Shown one piece after another: positions 1-12,500 of a stretch of 64,000 nt of DNA. Position numbers and translations under genes: made by a program. Location of the stretch: NCBI GenBank assembly GCA_028583605.1, contig CM053327.1:28319126-28383125 (forward strand), in the 5' to 3' direction. Every line of letters begins with the position of its first letter. Position 1 is the stretch's first letter. Under the pieces are notes generated by a model. It was not told where the DNA came from. It did no database searches and saw only the letters and a list, made by a program, of their open reading frames with translations. Source of the stretch: Dastarcus helophoroides. Lineage: Eukaryota; Arthropoda; Insecta; Coleoptera; Bothrideridae.

Positions 1-3000
1 GGGTTCAATTTAGGCATAGAAAGTAATTTGTACAGTTAAAGATAATATCATTCATAATCAACTTTTATTTGAAGAGAAACGCAAAACCATAGACGCCGGT
101 ACCGTAGATAAATGAGTGCAGCATACAACTGAATATGGCGCATAGAACTTTATCCTCGGGAACTGACAAATATTCTTCAATTATTAAACATTTCGAGCTT
201 TTCCAAAATAATTAACTATTAATAACTAAATTTTTAGTTCTTTTTGGCTGCTTTTATTATTTTGCCTAATTAAATAAAATACTTTTTTTTAGTTTTATGT
301 TTAATTTTTTTACTTATTTTCTATCACGTCTTGAGATGACATTTGAGCGATTTTTTTAAATATTATATATCTTTTTCCTAGAGATTTGTTAATAATTTTA
401 ATTTATTTAATCAATTTGAATTTTTTTTCAAAACCAGATCGTGAAAAATTATCTAACAATTATTATTTGACGTTAAAAAGCTTATAAATAAAATAACAAA
501 TCATTATTTCGGCATCGAATCTAGATGGAAAAATGTCTTTTTTTCCCATTGACTTGCAGAGGCCAATGTTTAAAATTAGAAATTAATTGAATAAATTTAA
601 ATAAAAACCATGACAGATTTCTGTAAAAGGAAGGTAAATTTTGACATGCGAGTAATATAACGTCGTTATATGGGATAACCTGTATCCACAAGTGCTCACT
701 TTTTGGTGTTTTGCCAGGAATTTTGTGGAAAGTTCCGTGCCTGCCGCGAGTAATATAACATTTAAAAGGTCCTTAAAAAATGACTTATTGTTCATTTTTA
801 AGGCTCAAAATTGATTTGATTTACTTTAGTCAGTTTTTAAAATATTTACATTTATCATTAAACAAAAAACAATAACTTTCTGCAAAAAAAAAGGTTGCCA
901 CACGACTAAGGGTTGTTCAAAAATTCTTAAAACTACCTTATGGCATCTCATTTTTTGGCAGATGACATACAGTCGTTCATCAAAATTTTCTTTCAGAAAA
1001 TCAACATTTTTTGTTTATTTAAATATATAATATTTTAAATATTTTTCAAGCTTGGTTCGTTATGCTAAAATAAATCCAATTATTGTTCATGAATCTGTCC
1101 AAGAATTTGGTTAAGTTTTACATGGAATTTTACAAAATTACGTTCGAAGTAACTAAAAAAAAATTATATTGAAACATTGATTAATTAAAAGAATGTAATT
1201 AGATGGTCAATTTTTCTAATCCATTGATTTCGTAATTAGATTTTTTAATTATTGTACATAAATTGAACTGGAACCCCAATTAAATGCTTGTTACTTACTA
1301 GCTTGAAATGGTTGGTTTTTGTAATTGTTTCTAAGAATTGTCTGTTTACGCAGCACAAAACGTTTCACTACGAGCATAAAAGTATTTAAGTAGGACAACT
1401 TCGAAATCTAACATCGTTGCTAAATTTATATACAAACAAGTAAACAAAACTTGTTGCGCGCACAGTCAACCCTCTAGTCACAATCGCCTACTATCAGTAT
1501 TATTTGAAATGCATTTACTCGGTCCTAAAGCCTCCTAGACACAACTTCGCAGTAGCAATTACTTATTCTGAAATAAAATCCAGTTAGTAACTAGAAAGCT
1601 AATTCTGTCAAATTAATAGAAGATATGTGGTTTTGATGTGGAAATATTCGAGAGCTATACCGCCTTTGACGTTCTTTGATATTATTTTTTCTTTAACAGT
1701 AAAGGTATTTCGCTATATCTTAATACAAATGAGTGAACATTATTTTTATGAACATTTATTAGAATTTAGATGTCTTCATATCTAACTTGAAAAAGAGATT
1801 TTTGAACTATTTTTATGCATAAAAATGTTTCTCGTGATGTCAGAAGTGGGAGAATATTAAATAGTTTGGAACTTCTGTAGAAGCCATCCCAAAGTTTCAG
1901 TAATAACGTATCTGGAAATTTGACAGAATTGAAATTAAAATACTTTTTTTTAATTTTCGCACACAGAGAAAAATCAGTTACGCCTACAATTTGGAAGTAT
2001 TCAAATTACATTCTTGTTTTAACGTTGGAGCACGGATTAAACACAAATAATTATCAGATAATGCCGTAGCACTGCGGTGCTAGCTCAAAGTGCGGAATTG
2101 TGTCTCAGACAACAATTTTCCAACTTTTTTAAAACCTGATTTTAAATGGTTGTAAATATGAAAACAGTTATCGGTTTGAGCGCTAGAACTTTAAACTATT
2201 GGTTCATTACTACCGCATCGTCTACAATCAGTGGTACTTCTTTGGAGCAACGAATTGGTGATTTCTGTGACGCAAAACAACATAAACGTTTAGAGAAAAG
2301 TGCTAACGTATCAACTCATGAAGTCATATAAAATGTTGAAACTTGAGCTGAGATTAAACCACAGAAATCACTAGCACAAAGCACCAACCGGTGACCAATT
2401 CGCCTCGATAACATAGAATTCTCATCGGTTCGTAATGGAGTCTGGTATTTATGTTAATAGCGTCCAGTATACGAGTCCGTTCCAGATACCTTATTCGACA
2501 AGGTTGAATTTTTTAAATAATTGATTTGCAATCGCCTTTTATGTCGTGGCGATAAAAAATTAATATGCTAGCGCTCGATAAGATTCTGTGTAATAAAAAT
2601 TTTTCCATTGTATTTTAAATTCCACCGCTTATCGTCGCTTCTGAGAACCTGTAACGATGTACTTTGTTTTTAAGCTCGTTATCGAAAGCAATTAATGCTG
2701 TTATTGTTGATTTGCATTTTGTCAGCTTGAATTTATATTTTGGAAATTGCCCCAACAATAACAAACCTTTAATCTGATTATCCCATTTAAGTCCAGGAAA
2801 TTTAATATGTCGTCATTTTGTATGAATTATTAAACTTCTCCGCCGAACTGTTTGATTTTATACTTGAAGTCGAACAAATTTGTATAATTGTGCATGTCAG
2901 GGGCCTCTGCAGTGGCCACATCCCTTTAATAGAGCCACGAAGTATCGTATAATTTAGAATGTCATGTATATTCGGTGGCATTTCAATATACAAGGTGCCC

Positions 3001-3533
3001 ATGTTTCATTATTACATATTTGTTCTGTAGTATTGACATTCCAGATTTTTCGGATTTTTTTGGCATTTGGCATTATTATTATTGCGTCAAAAATTATTCT
3101 TTAAGGAAATCGTTAATCTTCTATATGTGGAGACAAAAAAAAAACGAAATTTTTTGTCTTGGAAACATGAAAAATAAATCAAAATAAGTAAATTTTTTAA
3201 TTCTTAAAAAAATACCTGTTGACTAAAAAGGCCAGTAATAGTTTTCTTTAAAAATGCAAAAAGAGGCGCTTTTTCTACATAACTGACAGCATTAAAGTCA
3301 GATTGCTTTTTTGGTAACATTTATTATTAAAATTGTCAACACTGCGATAATTTAATGAAACCATAGCGCTTCAAATAAGCGAAATCCAACGGTGGCGGTC
3401 GAAAATGCACACCTTTAAATAACCAGAAATTCGCAGAAACCAAAGTATATTGAAAATCCCAATCCCCCAATGTTTTTTAGTTTATTTTGACATGTCTTCC
3501 TCGAGTTTGTCTGATTCGCCTATTTCTTTGCAG
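1..3533. other. AT-rich upstream region, no gene recognised
   Basis: No open frame here longer than about 70 codons resembles a known protein, and I see no RNA gene. A splice acceptor (pyrimidine-rich tract ending TTTGCAG at 3533) precedes the IAP start codon by 17 bases. At least one noncoding 5' exon of that gene should therefore lie in this stretch or further left, but I cannot place it. The block around 1360-1500 is less AT-rich and has a TATA-like CATAAAAG. It is a weak promoter candidate only. Confidence 0.4.
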
Positions 3534-3550
3534 GAACTCAGTTCGAAAAT

Positions 3551-4582
3551 ATGATTGAAATCCAGGCACCGTCATATCACCAACATTTGAACCCAATCGG
3601 AAGAAGCGAATTAGACGAAGGAACATCTCAAAGACAATACCAAACCGGCTCCGTACCGCCCCTAGACCTAACGAAAGAGTGCGATCGACTGCTGACCTTT
3701 CGGCTGTGGCCCAACAAGGAAATCAAACCGGAACTTTTGGCCAAAGCTGGATTTTATTACCGCGGTTGCGATGACATCGTCAAGTGTGCCTTCTGCGGTA
3801 TAGAAGGTTTCCGGTGGAAGAAAGGTGACAACCCCATGGACGACCACACGCAGTGGAACAGAGACTGTCCCTTCATACAGCGTAATCGTAGTGAACAAGA
3901 CAATACGCAGGCGAATCCAAGTAGTAATCCCGGTCGAGACGTTTGTGGTAACTTACCGATAGAAGTGTATCCGAATTCAGTGCCTGAGGACGCGAATTTC
4001 GCCAAATTAGAAAAGTTAGGTGTGCAAAGAACGCGGCAACCTTCGTATACGGAGCACGCTCTCATAGAAAATAGGTTAAAAACATTTATCAGCTGGCCGA
4101 AATCGATGCGACCAAAACCCGAAGAGTTGGCGTCAGCGGGCTTCTTCTATTTAGGTGTCGGCGACCAAACGCTTTGTTTTCATTGTGGAGGGGGCTTGAA
4201 AGACTGGGAAAACGATGACGATCCTTGGGAACAGCACGCAAAGTGGTTTCCTAACTGTAGCTATCTTCTCTTCAAGAAAGGTCAAAATTTCGTAGACGAA
4301 GTGCAGAATAAAGTGAATGCTAGTGTTAAGGAATGTAAAGTGTCTGCGGAAACGGCGACGACATCATCAGAGTCCCGTAGCGCTAACGCCAAAGAAACAT
4401 TGAGCGATGATAAAAAATCGCAAGATGGAACATTGTGTAAAATTTGTTACAAAAATGAATTGGGTGTAGTTTTCTTACCATGCGGACATATGGCCGCGTG
4501 CGTCGATTGTGCTGCAGCGTTGAAAGAATGTTGTATTTGTCGAAAACCGTTACAAGCCACTGTAAGAGCGTTTATCTCCTAA
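3551..4582 (+). CDS. Diap1: DIAP1-like inhibitor of apoptosis (BIR-BIR-RING E3 ligase)
   Basis: This 343-residue protein is encoded in one exon. BIR1 spans about residues 43-110 with zinc ligands C79, C82, H99 and C106. BIR2 spans about 174-240 with C209, C212, H229 and C236. A C-terminal RING covers about 296-343 (C296/C299, C311/H313, C317/C320, C327/C330) and ends in the hydrophobic VRAFIS tail usual for IAP RINGs. In this family the BIR domains bind caspases and IAP antagonists in the cytosol, and the RING ubiquitinates them. Drosophila DIAP1 is about 438 residues, so this copy has shorter linkers. The start is the first ATG after a splice acceptor at 3533, so the 5' UTR is split. The frame is intact. 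It could be another two-BIR IAP rather than strict DIAP1, but the family is certain. Confidence 0.93.
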   Translation: MIEIQAPSYHQHLNPIGRSELDEGTSQRQYQTGSVPPLDLTKECDRLLTFRLWPNKEIKPELLAKAGFYYRGCDDIVKCAFCGIEGFRWKKGDNPMDDHTQWNRDCPFIQRNRSEQDNTQANPSSNPGRDVCGNLPIEVYPNSVPEDANFAKLEKLGVQRTRQPSYTEHALIENRLKTFISWPKSMRPKPEELASAGFFYLGVGDQTLCFHCGGGLKDWENDDDPWEQHAKWFPNCSYLLFKKGQNFVDEVQNKVNASVKECKVSAETATTSSESRSANAKETLSDDKKSQDGTLCKICYKNELGVVFLPCGHMAACVDCAAALKECCICRKPLQATVRAFIS

Positions 4583-4680
4583 AATAAACTTTTGACATTT
4601 GTTTATATTTTTTAAATTAACATAATTTCTAGTCACCATCTTTACATTTACTATGGTCTTACTAAATGATTTTCAATAAA
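4583..4680 (+). promoter_or_regulatory. poly(A) signals of the IAP gene
   Basis: AATAAA occurs at 4583-4588, directly after the TAA stop, and again at 4675-4680. The second gives a 3' UTR of about 110 bases and is the more likely one in use. This is inferred from motif and position only. Confidence 0.5.
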
Positions 4681-4834
4681 GTACAAATGAACTATGAGAA
4701 CTATTAAATTCTAAGTTACTTTAAGTTTTTATTAAAAACACGCTTCAACTGGTGATAAGATCAAAACGCTTGCACTACTTTAGAGTTTTAATTTAGTTAC
4801 TACACATCATTTTCCTATTATGGTAGTCACTTAT

Positions 4835-4909
4835 GCTTCCCACAAAACACTCCCTAATTTATATATAATATTACAATATGAACGCTTTACAGATTGTTTT
4901 GTGGGAAGC
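4835..4909. repeat. 15-bp perfect inverted repeat
   Basis: GCTTCCCACAAAACA at 4835-4849 is exactly inverted at 4895-4909, with a 45-bp AT-rich spacer. It could be the two ends of a tiny foldback element or a transcript hairpin just past the IAP 3' end. No target duplication was seen. Confidence 0.6.
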
Positions 4910-6015
4910 AGCTCCATCTTTTAGAATATTGACCAGCAATTATTTTTGTTTAGACTGTGGGACTTTAGATATTAAGAATAAAATAATATTAAAAATTCGA
5001 ATAGTATTTATCAAACCTTTCAACCCTAAACTTCATTTCAAATCATTTCCATCCAGTTTATCAGCATATTCCCCACATGGCAAATCCATGGAATATATAT
5101 AGTGTCTAGTCACAAATGTATTTTAGTTGTGTATCCATATTCATGGTTTGCTATGTGGATTTGTTTGATTCAATTTATGCTAAAAGTTTATATTACCCCA
5201 TTATTTTAAAACCGATTTACCTCAAAAATGTTGCCAAAGATTGGGTCGTGAAAATTAATTATTAATAATTTGATTATTGCTGCGAAATCAAAACGTTGTC
5301 ATTTTTAGACATCTTGCAATCCAATTTTAGAAGAATATTTGCTTGAAATTTCGGTAACAAACTGCATGAAAGGAAAACTGCTAATTTAAAAAAGTTTCCG
5401 AGTTCATTGTCGAATTTTTGATTCATATCTCAACTTTCGATTTTAAACTTGAAACCATTGTTGGCTCAAAAATTCGAATTTTTTTCGAAATTTAATCTTT
5501 TTCAACCGAGATTTGCTTGTAGCACTAATGTTCCAAAAAAGTGGAAATTCCAAGGTAAAAAACTTTATTTAGTCCAATATTTAATCTACCAACAACAACA
5601 AGGTTCGAATTTTCAACGCGTTTCGTCTAAATTGAAATAAAACGATTTAATAAGTAAGAACTCGTATTGTTGCGTTCGTCTGATTGGAAGGACTAAATTC
5701 CGAAACTGGTTCAAGTACTTTTACATAAAAAAGCTAGCAGCAATTACGCATGAAGTTTTTCAACGTCAACAAAATTGTTTACCTCGCAACTTTTTACGTG
5801 TATTGCATGCTATTGCTATAATTTTACTTGCGCTAATGAACAATCAAGGTTAAATTTCGTAGCTCGTTACGTATTTTTTGTTTAGTTGGCCAGCGTTACA
5901 GGATTCTTAGATCGCTTAGAAAATGATTCGCAAGTCAGAGTTCTCGGAATTTACGTTATAAACACGGTTTAATTATAAAATTGATGTAAAATAATATGAA
6001 TTTTTAAAGCAAAAT

Positions 6016-6100
6016 TGTTATGTTTAATACTACTAGAGACATCTATTATTTGTTAATGTGTAGTTATTGTATTTAATACTACTAGAGACATCTATTATTT
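6016..6100. repeat. tandem duplication, unit about 50 bp
   Basis: The block TTTAATACTACTAGAGACAT plus its downstream bases occurs twice about 50 bp apart. The heptamer GACATCT from it recurs at roughly 6130, 6155 and 6205. Confidence 0.7.
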
Positions 6101-7024
6101 ATAAAAAAAATAACAATACATTTGGTGGCGACATCTAGTTTTAAATAGAGTATATACAATGACATCTCATCAAAGTTTTATGAACTATTTTGTCAGAGAC
6201 ATCTAACAAGTAGGATAATTTTTGTTAATTTAAATCAGTTTTAGAATAACAATTCGGGATATTTGGACATTTTCTTGATAAATTCGCATTTAAATACGAA
6301 TTATTTTTGTACCTAGTTTAAAGTTTATTCTTCCGAATGATTCTCTTCTAAAATTTCGATTGTAAATTCGAATTTTTGGGAAATTTCTTATAAATTATGG
6401 TTTATTTGACAACTTTTTCGAGTTCCTTTTCTGTAAATTACTTTTTTTTAAAAAGCTCTGACTACAAAACTAAAAAAAGAAATCCTTTTTCAAAAATTTC
6501 GTTTTTACATTGAAAGTTTTGATCTTAATTTAAAAAGTTTAAGAAATTACATGGAAAGTTTTGATCTTAATATAAAAAGTTGTAGTTTTCTCGAAGTATG
6601 ATTTTGTTCACAGGTTTTATATAGGGTAGATGCTCCAGGTCATCCATCAGTAACCTGCCATCAAAATTTTATTTTTATCTAACTAACCTACTTACTGAAA
6701 TATATCCTTTTTTTGATCAACGTTATGTAGTTAAAGCATAGATGTTTTTCTAAGCGATTAGTTTGCACATTTACAGTGAATAATAAACAAGTTAGAAATG
6801 ATTTAATTATACCTCCGGCTATTGACTTTTTACAGTTGCCAGCTTCTGCCACAATTACTATATTTAATTTTATCAAAACTTACGAGATAACAATTCAGAA
6901 CTAAAATTTCTTTTATTGAAATAAATTTATAAAGTAAACTTCTAGCAGATGAACAAAAATTCATTTTATTACTCAGATTTACTATTACAAGTGAAACTTC
7001 TAAATAATCTTGTTTAAATGTTAT

Positions 7025-8764
7025 TCAAGTCTTCATTTTATTCAACGTGTTCTGGAAAAATTCTCCATCTCCTCTGGTTGCTTGCTGGTTAATCGCTTTG
7101 TGTCTCTCTTTACTAACTATTTCTTCTAAAACTTCTCCGGTGCCCTTGGTCAATCTAAAAATAGGTCCTTTGCTTACATGATCAGCGAAAAAAAGACAAT
7201 AGTGGAAGCGCCCATAAAGAAGGTTTTGGAATTTTTCAAAGAAACAAGCCTATTATGTAAGGTGACCATATTTTTTTATTTCAAATCTGAGATGGGAACT
7301 TGTAGCGGAAGAGGGGGGGGGGAGGTAGTTAAGTTAAATAACTTAAAGATGGGAGATTTCTCCATACTGTCCAACTAGCAAGATTCTGCGTTTCCTCTTC
7401 ACCCTAACGCTCAGATACACGATGTGTAACGAAGCACTGGTTTCCAGCACCTACGAGACACTTCGTGTCTCTGAGCGTTAGGTGGAAGGGGATTCGCAGA
7501 ATCGAGAGTTCCCTGTATGCTTCAAATGGTTTAAAGCGTGCCGCGTATTTTGATATGCACAATTTTTTCGGTTCAAATTTTATAAAAATAATTCTAGTTG
7601 AAATATATTTAACATAAATATTGAAAACAAGAATCTTTTCAAAAATTCGGGACAATTCGGGACAAAAAACCTGAATCCGCGACAAATATTGCTTCTAGAA
7701 AAAATCCGGGACGCGAGGTGGAAATCCAGGACTGTCCCGGCCAATCCGAGACTGCCCCGGCCAATACGAGACGTATGGTCACCTTACTATTATGAGATAA
7801 TCATGGGGGGCACAATAAGCGACAGCTTCAGTGCTGCAGGGATAACCGACCCCATAGGAATAATAATAACATGATCAGCGAAAAGCGAATATAAGGATAA
7901 ATGATACGGGTAAATTTAAATAATCGTCTCACTCCGCCTGGAACAGATTCCCGGCGATGAAAGCTCCAAGCTTGTACTTCCTAATAAATTTCTTAGTGGA
8001 AAACGACCACTAAAAAGTATACAGGTTCCCAGCGATGGCATCCCTAAGCTTGTACTTCCCAATAAACTTCTTAGTGGAAAACTTCCTAGTGAAAAATTTC
8101 TAACTAAGAAGTTTATTGGGAAGTACAAGCTTGGGGACGCCATTGCTGGAAATATGTACTAAGGGGAGTGGGACGATTACGTGCCAACGGTTTATAAGCA
8201 GCTGAAAGGTTCATTTTGTCATAAATAAGTAAATTGAAATGTGAATATTTGACAGCAAATTATCAACTTGACATTCTAATTGGACTCCAATTGGTAACTA
8301 ATTAGTTACTTTTTCATATAAGCAGACTTGTAATACAAATATTCTAGGCTTCAACAAGCAATAAATAATGTAAAATGTAATTTCCAAGAATCTACAAAGT
8401 ACTTTTTAGGTCACCTGTGTCTTCCTGTAGATTCATCATACACTCTATTAATAACACTTTGCTTTTTCTCCCATTCTTCTTTAGTCATTGGGGCCATTTT
8501 CTTGCTCTGTTCCATCAAATTAATCGGTATATTAAACGATTCGTCCTCTGAACTTTCCGAATTTTGCGTTTTCTTTGAACAACTCTCATCTTTTCTGTCA
8601 TGATTTCTATCTTTTTTATGCTTCTTTCTGTGCTTTTTCGACTCACGTTCTTTATCCAGTTCTTTTGATTTTTTATGTTTCTTCGTCTTATGTTTAGATC
8701 CTTCTTCGTCACTTACCGATTTCCTTTTCGAAGATCTGGAAACTACATCAGAATGTTTTCCCAT
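7025..8764 (-). CDS. Arl6ip4: ARL6IP4/SRp25-like nuclear protein, two exons
   Basis: I assembled this from two exons, 8764-8415 and 7154-7025, giving 159 residues. The first exon encodes a Lys/Ser/Arg/His/Asp-rich low-complexity N-terminus (about 1-80) and then the conserved ARL6IP4 block [20 protein letters not shown]. It ends CACAG|GTGA. The second exon follows a TTTTTAG acceptor and continues in frame with [19 protein letters not shown] and then NQQATRGDG, which match the conserved ARL6IP4 C-terminus. The family is nuclear or nucleolar and linked to splicing. I take the ATG at 8764 because the residues after it fit the basic N-terminus; an in-frame ATG 26 codons upstream (8842) is possible. 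The 1260-bp intron (7155-8414) holds a LINE fragment, a hAT element and a foldback. AATAAA follows on the minus strand near 6970-6965. Confidence 0.88.
7258..7786. mobile_element. nonautonomous hAT element (529 bp)
   Basis: The ends are perfect 13-bp inverted repeats, TAAGGTGACCATA at 7258-7270 and its complement at 7774-7786. They are flanked by a perfect 8-bp duplication, CTATTATG, at 7250-7257 and 7787-7794. An 8-bp duplication is the hAT signature. The right subterminal region carries repeated CCCGG/CCGGGAC-type motifs, as in a widespread family of short hAT elements. No transposase is present. It sits inside the older LINE fragment in the ARL6IP4-like intron. Confidence 0.88.
7362..7525. 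repeat. imperfect foldback inside the hAT element
   Basis: Arms centred near 7440 share GATTCTGCG, a run matching CACCTAACGCTCAGA, and more. The right arm also contains the perfect hairpin GAGACAC-TTC-GTGTCTC at about 7464-7480. It may be part of the hAT family's own interior or a further insertion. I found no separate target duplication. Confidence 0.6.
7921..8179. repeat. foldback repeat with an extra direct copy
   Basis: The left arm starts TAATCGTCTCACTCC at 7921 and the right arm ends in its near-complement at 8179. Arms of about 85-95 bp share the core AAGCTTGTACTTCC and TTTCTTAGTGG. The core occurs a third time, in the left-arm orientation, at about 8030-8085. The order is therefore arm, direct copy, inverted arm. 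There is no coding content. It lies in the ARL6IP4-like intron. Confidence 0.75.
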
Positions 8765-9538
8765 TTTGAGTTTAAGTAAGATTGTTTTAATTGGGATATA
8801 CGCGGTTAGGACGCCAGGATATTTCGTGGAAATAGTGCCCACTTTTGCTATATTATGAAAATTATATTAAATATACTTAATTATAAATAAATAACAATTT
8901 TACGTTTGTTTACTAATTTAAAGGGAAAATGTTAAATGTCAATCAATGTCATGTCAGTGTCAAAATTGGTTAGAAGGCAGCTCGCGATAATCATATACAG
9001 ATTTCTGTACTTTTATTACCGTGTAAACTTTTATATCATAGATGACGCAGAGGTAGATTTCTGTTTTATTTATGTTTTTGAAAGTAGTTAGAGCTCTCTT
9101 TTTCTCAATGCAACTTATTTTTTGTATAATAGTTATCACCATTACAAATGTCTTTATTTTAAACATTTATTTGTCAAACTTTTGAATAACGGTTCACTGT
9201 TACAGCGTTCCTGATTTTAAAAAATGAAGTTTAGTTTTTACAAAAGAGATGTCCCGGCTATAGATTTTCTGATGTTCTTAAGCTCTCACATAGTAGATGT
9301 CGCCCTTATCAAATTATTTTTGTTAATTTGTTTAGGTTAATGATTAATAATGACATTCTTTGTAAACAATGCACGTTCAATGCAAAATAATCAAAAATTC
9401 TGAAATAAACGTATGGCAATTTATATGTAAAATGAGTTTCCGCGGTTTTATGTTCCATTTACTATGATATTCGACGAATTTTAAGTACGTTGTACTTGAA
9501 CAAAGAGGTGAACAATCTTTAACGCTTTCAAAGATATT
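8765..9538. promoter_or_regulatory. head-to-head interval of Arl6ip4-like gene and inturned
   Basis: The start codons of the two genes diverge across 774 bp. Any 5' UTRs and a shared or paired promoter must lie here unless noncoding exons exist elsewhere. The middle contains TCAATGTCATGTCAGTGTC and scattered GATGTC motifs. No TATA box is convincing. Confidence 0.5.
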
Positions 9539-12500
9539 ATGAAAGGGCACAGTAAATCTGCCCCTGAAAGGGGCAAGAATCAAGCTCAGGATAGCTCTGA
9601 AGAAGGATCCGAAGAAGAATCAAGTCACACGTCTTGCGATTCGGACTCCGGCAGGTTGGTGATGTAATTGTTCACATTTTTGAGTTAAGGACAACTTAAG
9701 TTGATAGTAATGGTGGAGGAACGACTCTCATACTTTTAAAGGGATTTTTAATATTGGTTATTCATGAAAAGGGCACCTTAGATTAGTTAAAATGTCACCG
9801 CGCTCATGAATTCACCAAATATGATGCTTGAAGTGGAGAAAATGCTCAAACTATCAATTTTTTTTAATGTAACGCTCTTGAACTAACACAGATGAGCTAC
9901 CTTGTAAATAAAAAATTTCACAAATATGTTGCGCTTGATTTTTTTGCTTGCTGATTTAAATTCTTTTCGTATAAATTTAAATTCTTTGAAATTAGGATAC
10001 AAATGTCAAGTTTGAATTGACAGATTCTAGCAATTTGTCATTTAAGATAAATCGGGAATACCAACCTAAACTCTGCTTGATCCAAAACTGATTCAATCAA
10101 CGCTATTCTAATGTAATTTTAAGTCAATTAAATACGCTCCAATGTAACATGTTGTTTGGGTAATTAAGATTTAATTATTTTTGAAAGCAGATATTCTAAT
10201 AGGCAAGAAACATCTAATAGGTTAAATATAGTACATTCGCTTTGTCAGGCCAGTGACGTCATGACTCATAGAGCATGCGTTGGAATACAAAATGGTTCAA
10301 AATAATCGATGAATAACTTAGGATTTGAAATTTTAGAAAAAATAAATTAAATGAAAATACCAACTTATGAAATTTACCATTTTGGATAAATAGTCGATAT
10401 CTGAAATACATTTGTCCCCTGCAACCAAGAAAGATTAAAAAACATAACAAATGTTGCTATAACGCCAAGTTATCGACAGAGAGTGAATATCTCTCTGAAA
10501 ATGATGGCTTGGCTATCGAAACGCGTTCGAGCAATATTTTGTAGTGTTTTTTAATATTTCTTGATTTCAGGGGACAGGATTTGTATTTTAATTTTAGAAG
10601 ATAACCAAGGGGCAGTCCGTTCCACCAAAAAAGAAGTCGATATCTCGATAAAAAGTAAATTCATTAAAAGAAATGTAACAAAATATCAACTTTTGCTACC
10701 GAAATTCTAAGAAAACTTGAATATCCGATAAATTTTTAAAATTGGTTTTGTACATTTTCAAGTTTTCTTTGGAAATTTTTACGTCCTTCTCAAAATTCCG
10801 AATTTAAATTTGAAAATTCAAATTATTTTAATATGACCGAAAATTTGGATTAAAACTGCAAAACTTTGCAAAAGAAATCTACATTTATTGAAAGAAATAT
10901 CTCAAGATTTCAAATTTAATCGAAATTTCTTTTTTCTTTAGAAATTTGGACTTTTTAGTAAAAATCGTACGAGTTTCAATCAAAAATTAGGATTTTCTAA
11001 TTTGATTTTTAGATTAAAAAAAACACTTTTTTTTTATAAAGTCCATAATTGACATTTCCAACCCTTACTTCGTGAAATTTTTAAATTTTGTTGCGTTTTT
11101 ATCGTTAATAAAGTTTATTAGTTATGAGTATAAATTCCTTGTTTTTCTCGATATTTATACTTTTTTCTCGAAATTTCGTATTAAAAACTGTTTGCCTTTA
11201 TAAAGTCCGAGTTAAAAACTTGACGTTTTAAACTTGTTTTGAGTTCAGTCGCGATTCTCTGACTTTTTTCATGAAAATTTCGATCTTAATCCCCAAAATT
11301 TCAATTTTTCTAGAAGGTATAAGTTTCGAGCCAGATTTTAGCTTCAAAAATTCAACGTATGTTCGTGTTTGGATTCGAAATTTCGACATTTATAACTTGT
11401 AAATCATATTTAACTATAAATACAACAAGTAAACGCTAAAAATGACAAGTAGATATCAATTATTTGAAATTTTGAGCCTGAAATCTTAAATTCGAGATCC
11501 AAATCTCCCAAGATTCGTTTAACTAATTAAAAATTGGGATTACGACTCGCTTTTAATAGATATTATGAAGTTCTGTTCCAGAGTGGGATTCGGTAATCGA
11601 CCAACGTACGGGTGGTTTATTTTATATTGAATGCCATCCCTTTGTGGCGGCGAATACCGATAATAAGAAACCTTTCAGCAAAACGGCGCTGCGACATAGC
11701 ACCAGAAGCAAATTTCTACGACTCTTACGTAGGAAAGAAAGTAAACGTTTAAGCAAGAGAATATCCAAAAGCACAAAAGAAGAATGCGGTAGCGTGCTCA
11801 ACAGTAACGACAGCGAACAAATCGAAGAGAAACAAATCTTGCTAAAAGTCATGGATAATAATTATTTCAAAGCCAACAGAAAGAACTCAATGATCGAATC
11901 CGTTTTGGGCGTTAGTATTGGAACTTTCCCAGGTAAATTTTCACATACTTGTATTTTTCCAACTCATCGTTTATGTTTAGATGGTGTCAGACTCATGGTG
12001 ACTGGTTTTCTCCCCGACAGCCCGGTCAAATATGAAAAAAACGTGAAAGTAGGCGACTGGTTAAAATCCATTAATAATATAAAAGTCGACTCGCAAAACC
12101 TGAGCGATGTTCTAGACCAAATTATCAACAAAAACGAAATTTTGATTAAAATAGGTTCTGTTGTTGGTGCAAAGAGCGCCACCAAAAATGGATACCAGTC
12201 GCCTTTCGTGCAACATCTAACGAAAGTTAGCTGCGACGTCAGCCATGTGGAAGCGCTTTGTAGGCACTAGTGTTGGGAATTTTGTATTTGGACACTGAAA
12301 AATTAAGTGAATCGGGGCCTGAATTCGATGATGTTTTATATTGTTTTCCTAGACCGCTGCAGAGAAATGTACTGTGCGGTATAAGGGGCATGTTCATCAC
12401 GATTAACCACCTATTGGCTGATATAACGAAAAATCAAGTCAAAAGTTCTTCAGCTATGATAAAAGGGAAACTGTGTCATATTATATACACAACCTACGGG

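Larger units (their letters stand above)
4681..7024. other. intergenic AT-rich region
   Basis: No gene is recognised. It holds the inverted repeat at 4835-4909 and the tandem duplication at 6016-6100, which are listed separately. The last part carries the 3' end of the minus-strand ARL6IP4-like gene, with AATAAA on the minus strand at 6970-6965. The rest is AT-rich with no coding signal. Confidence 0.5.
7192..7868 (+). mobile_element. 5'-truncated LINE fragment, split by a hAT insertion
   Basis: A perfect 16-bp direct repeat, ACATGATCAGCGAAAA, lies at 7176-7191 and 7869-7884. The segment between them ends in an AATAATAATAA tail. Its first bases read in one frame as [17 protein letters not shown], which resembles the end of the second ORF of I- or Jockey-like LINEs. 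Without the hAT element nested in it, only about 140 bp remain. A 5'-truncated LINE insertion explains the long duplication and the repeat tail. The family assignment is inference. Confidence 0.55.

Noticed and set aside
2070..2090. Short hairpin TAGCAC-TGCG-GTGCTA as a possible RNA element
   Set aside because: Six pairs alone are expected by chance in 64 kb, and nothing around it supports a function.
6016..6205. CRISPR-like array (repeated GACATCT blocks)
   Set aside because: Only two full copies with unequal spacing in a eukaryotic genome; an ordinary tandem duplication.
12155..12270. 116-bp intron as the explanation of the first frame change in inturned
   Set aside because: GT-AG and phase fit, but it would remove the linker between the PDZ-like and longin-type parts and join them too closely.
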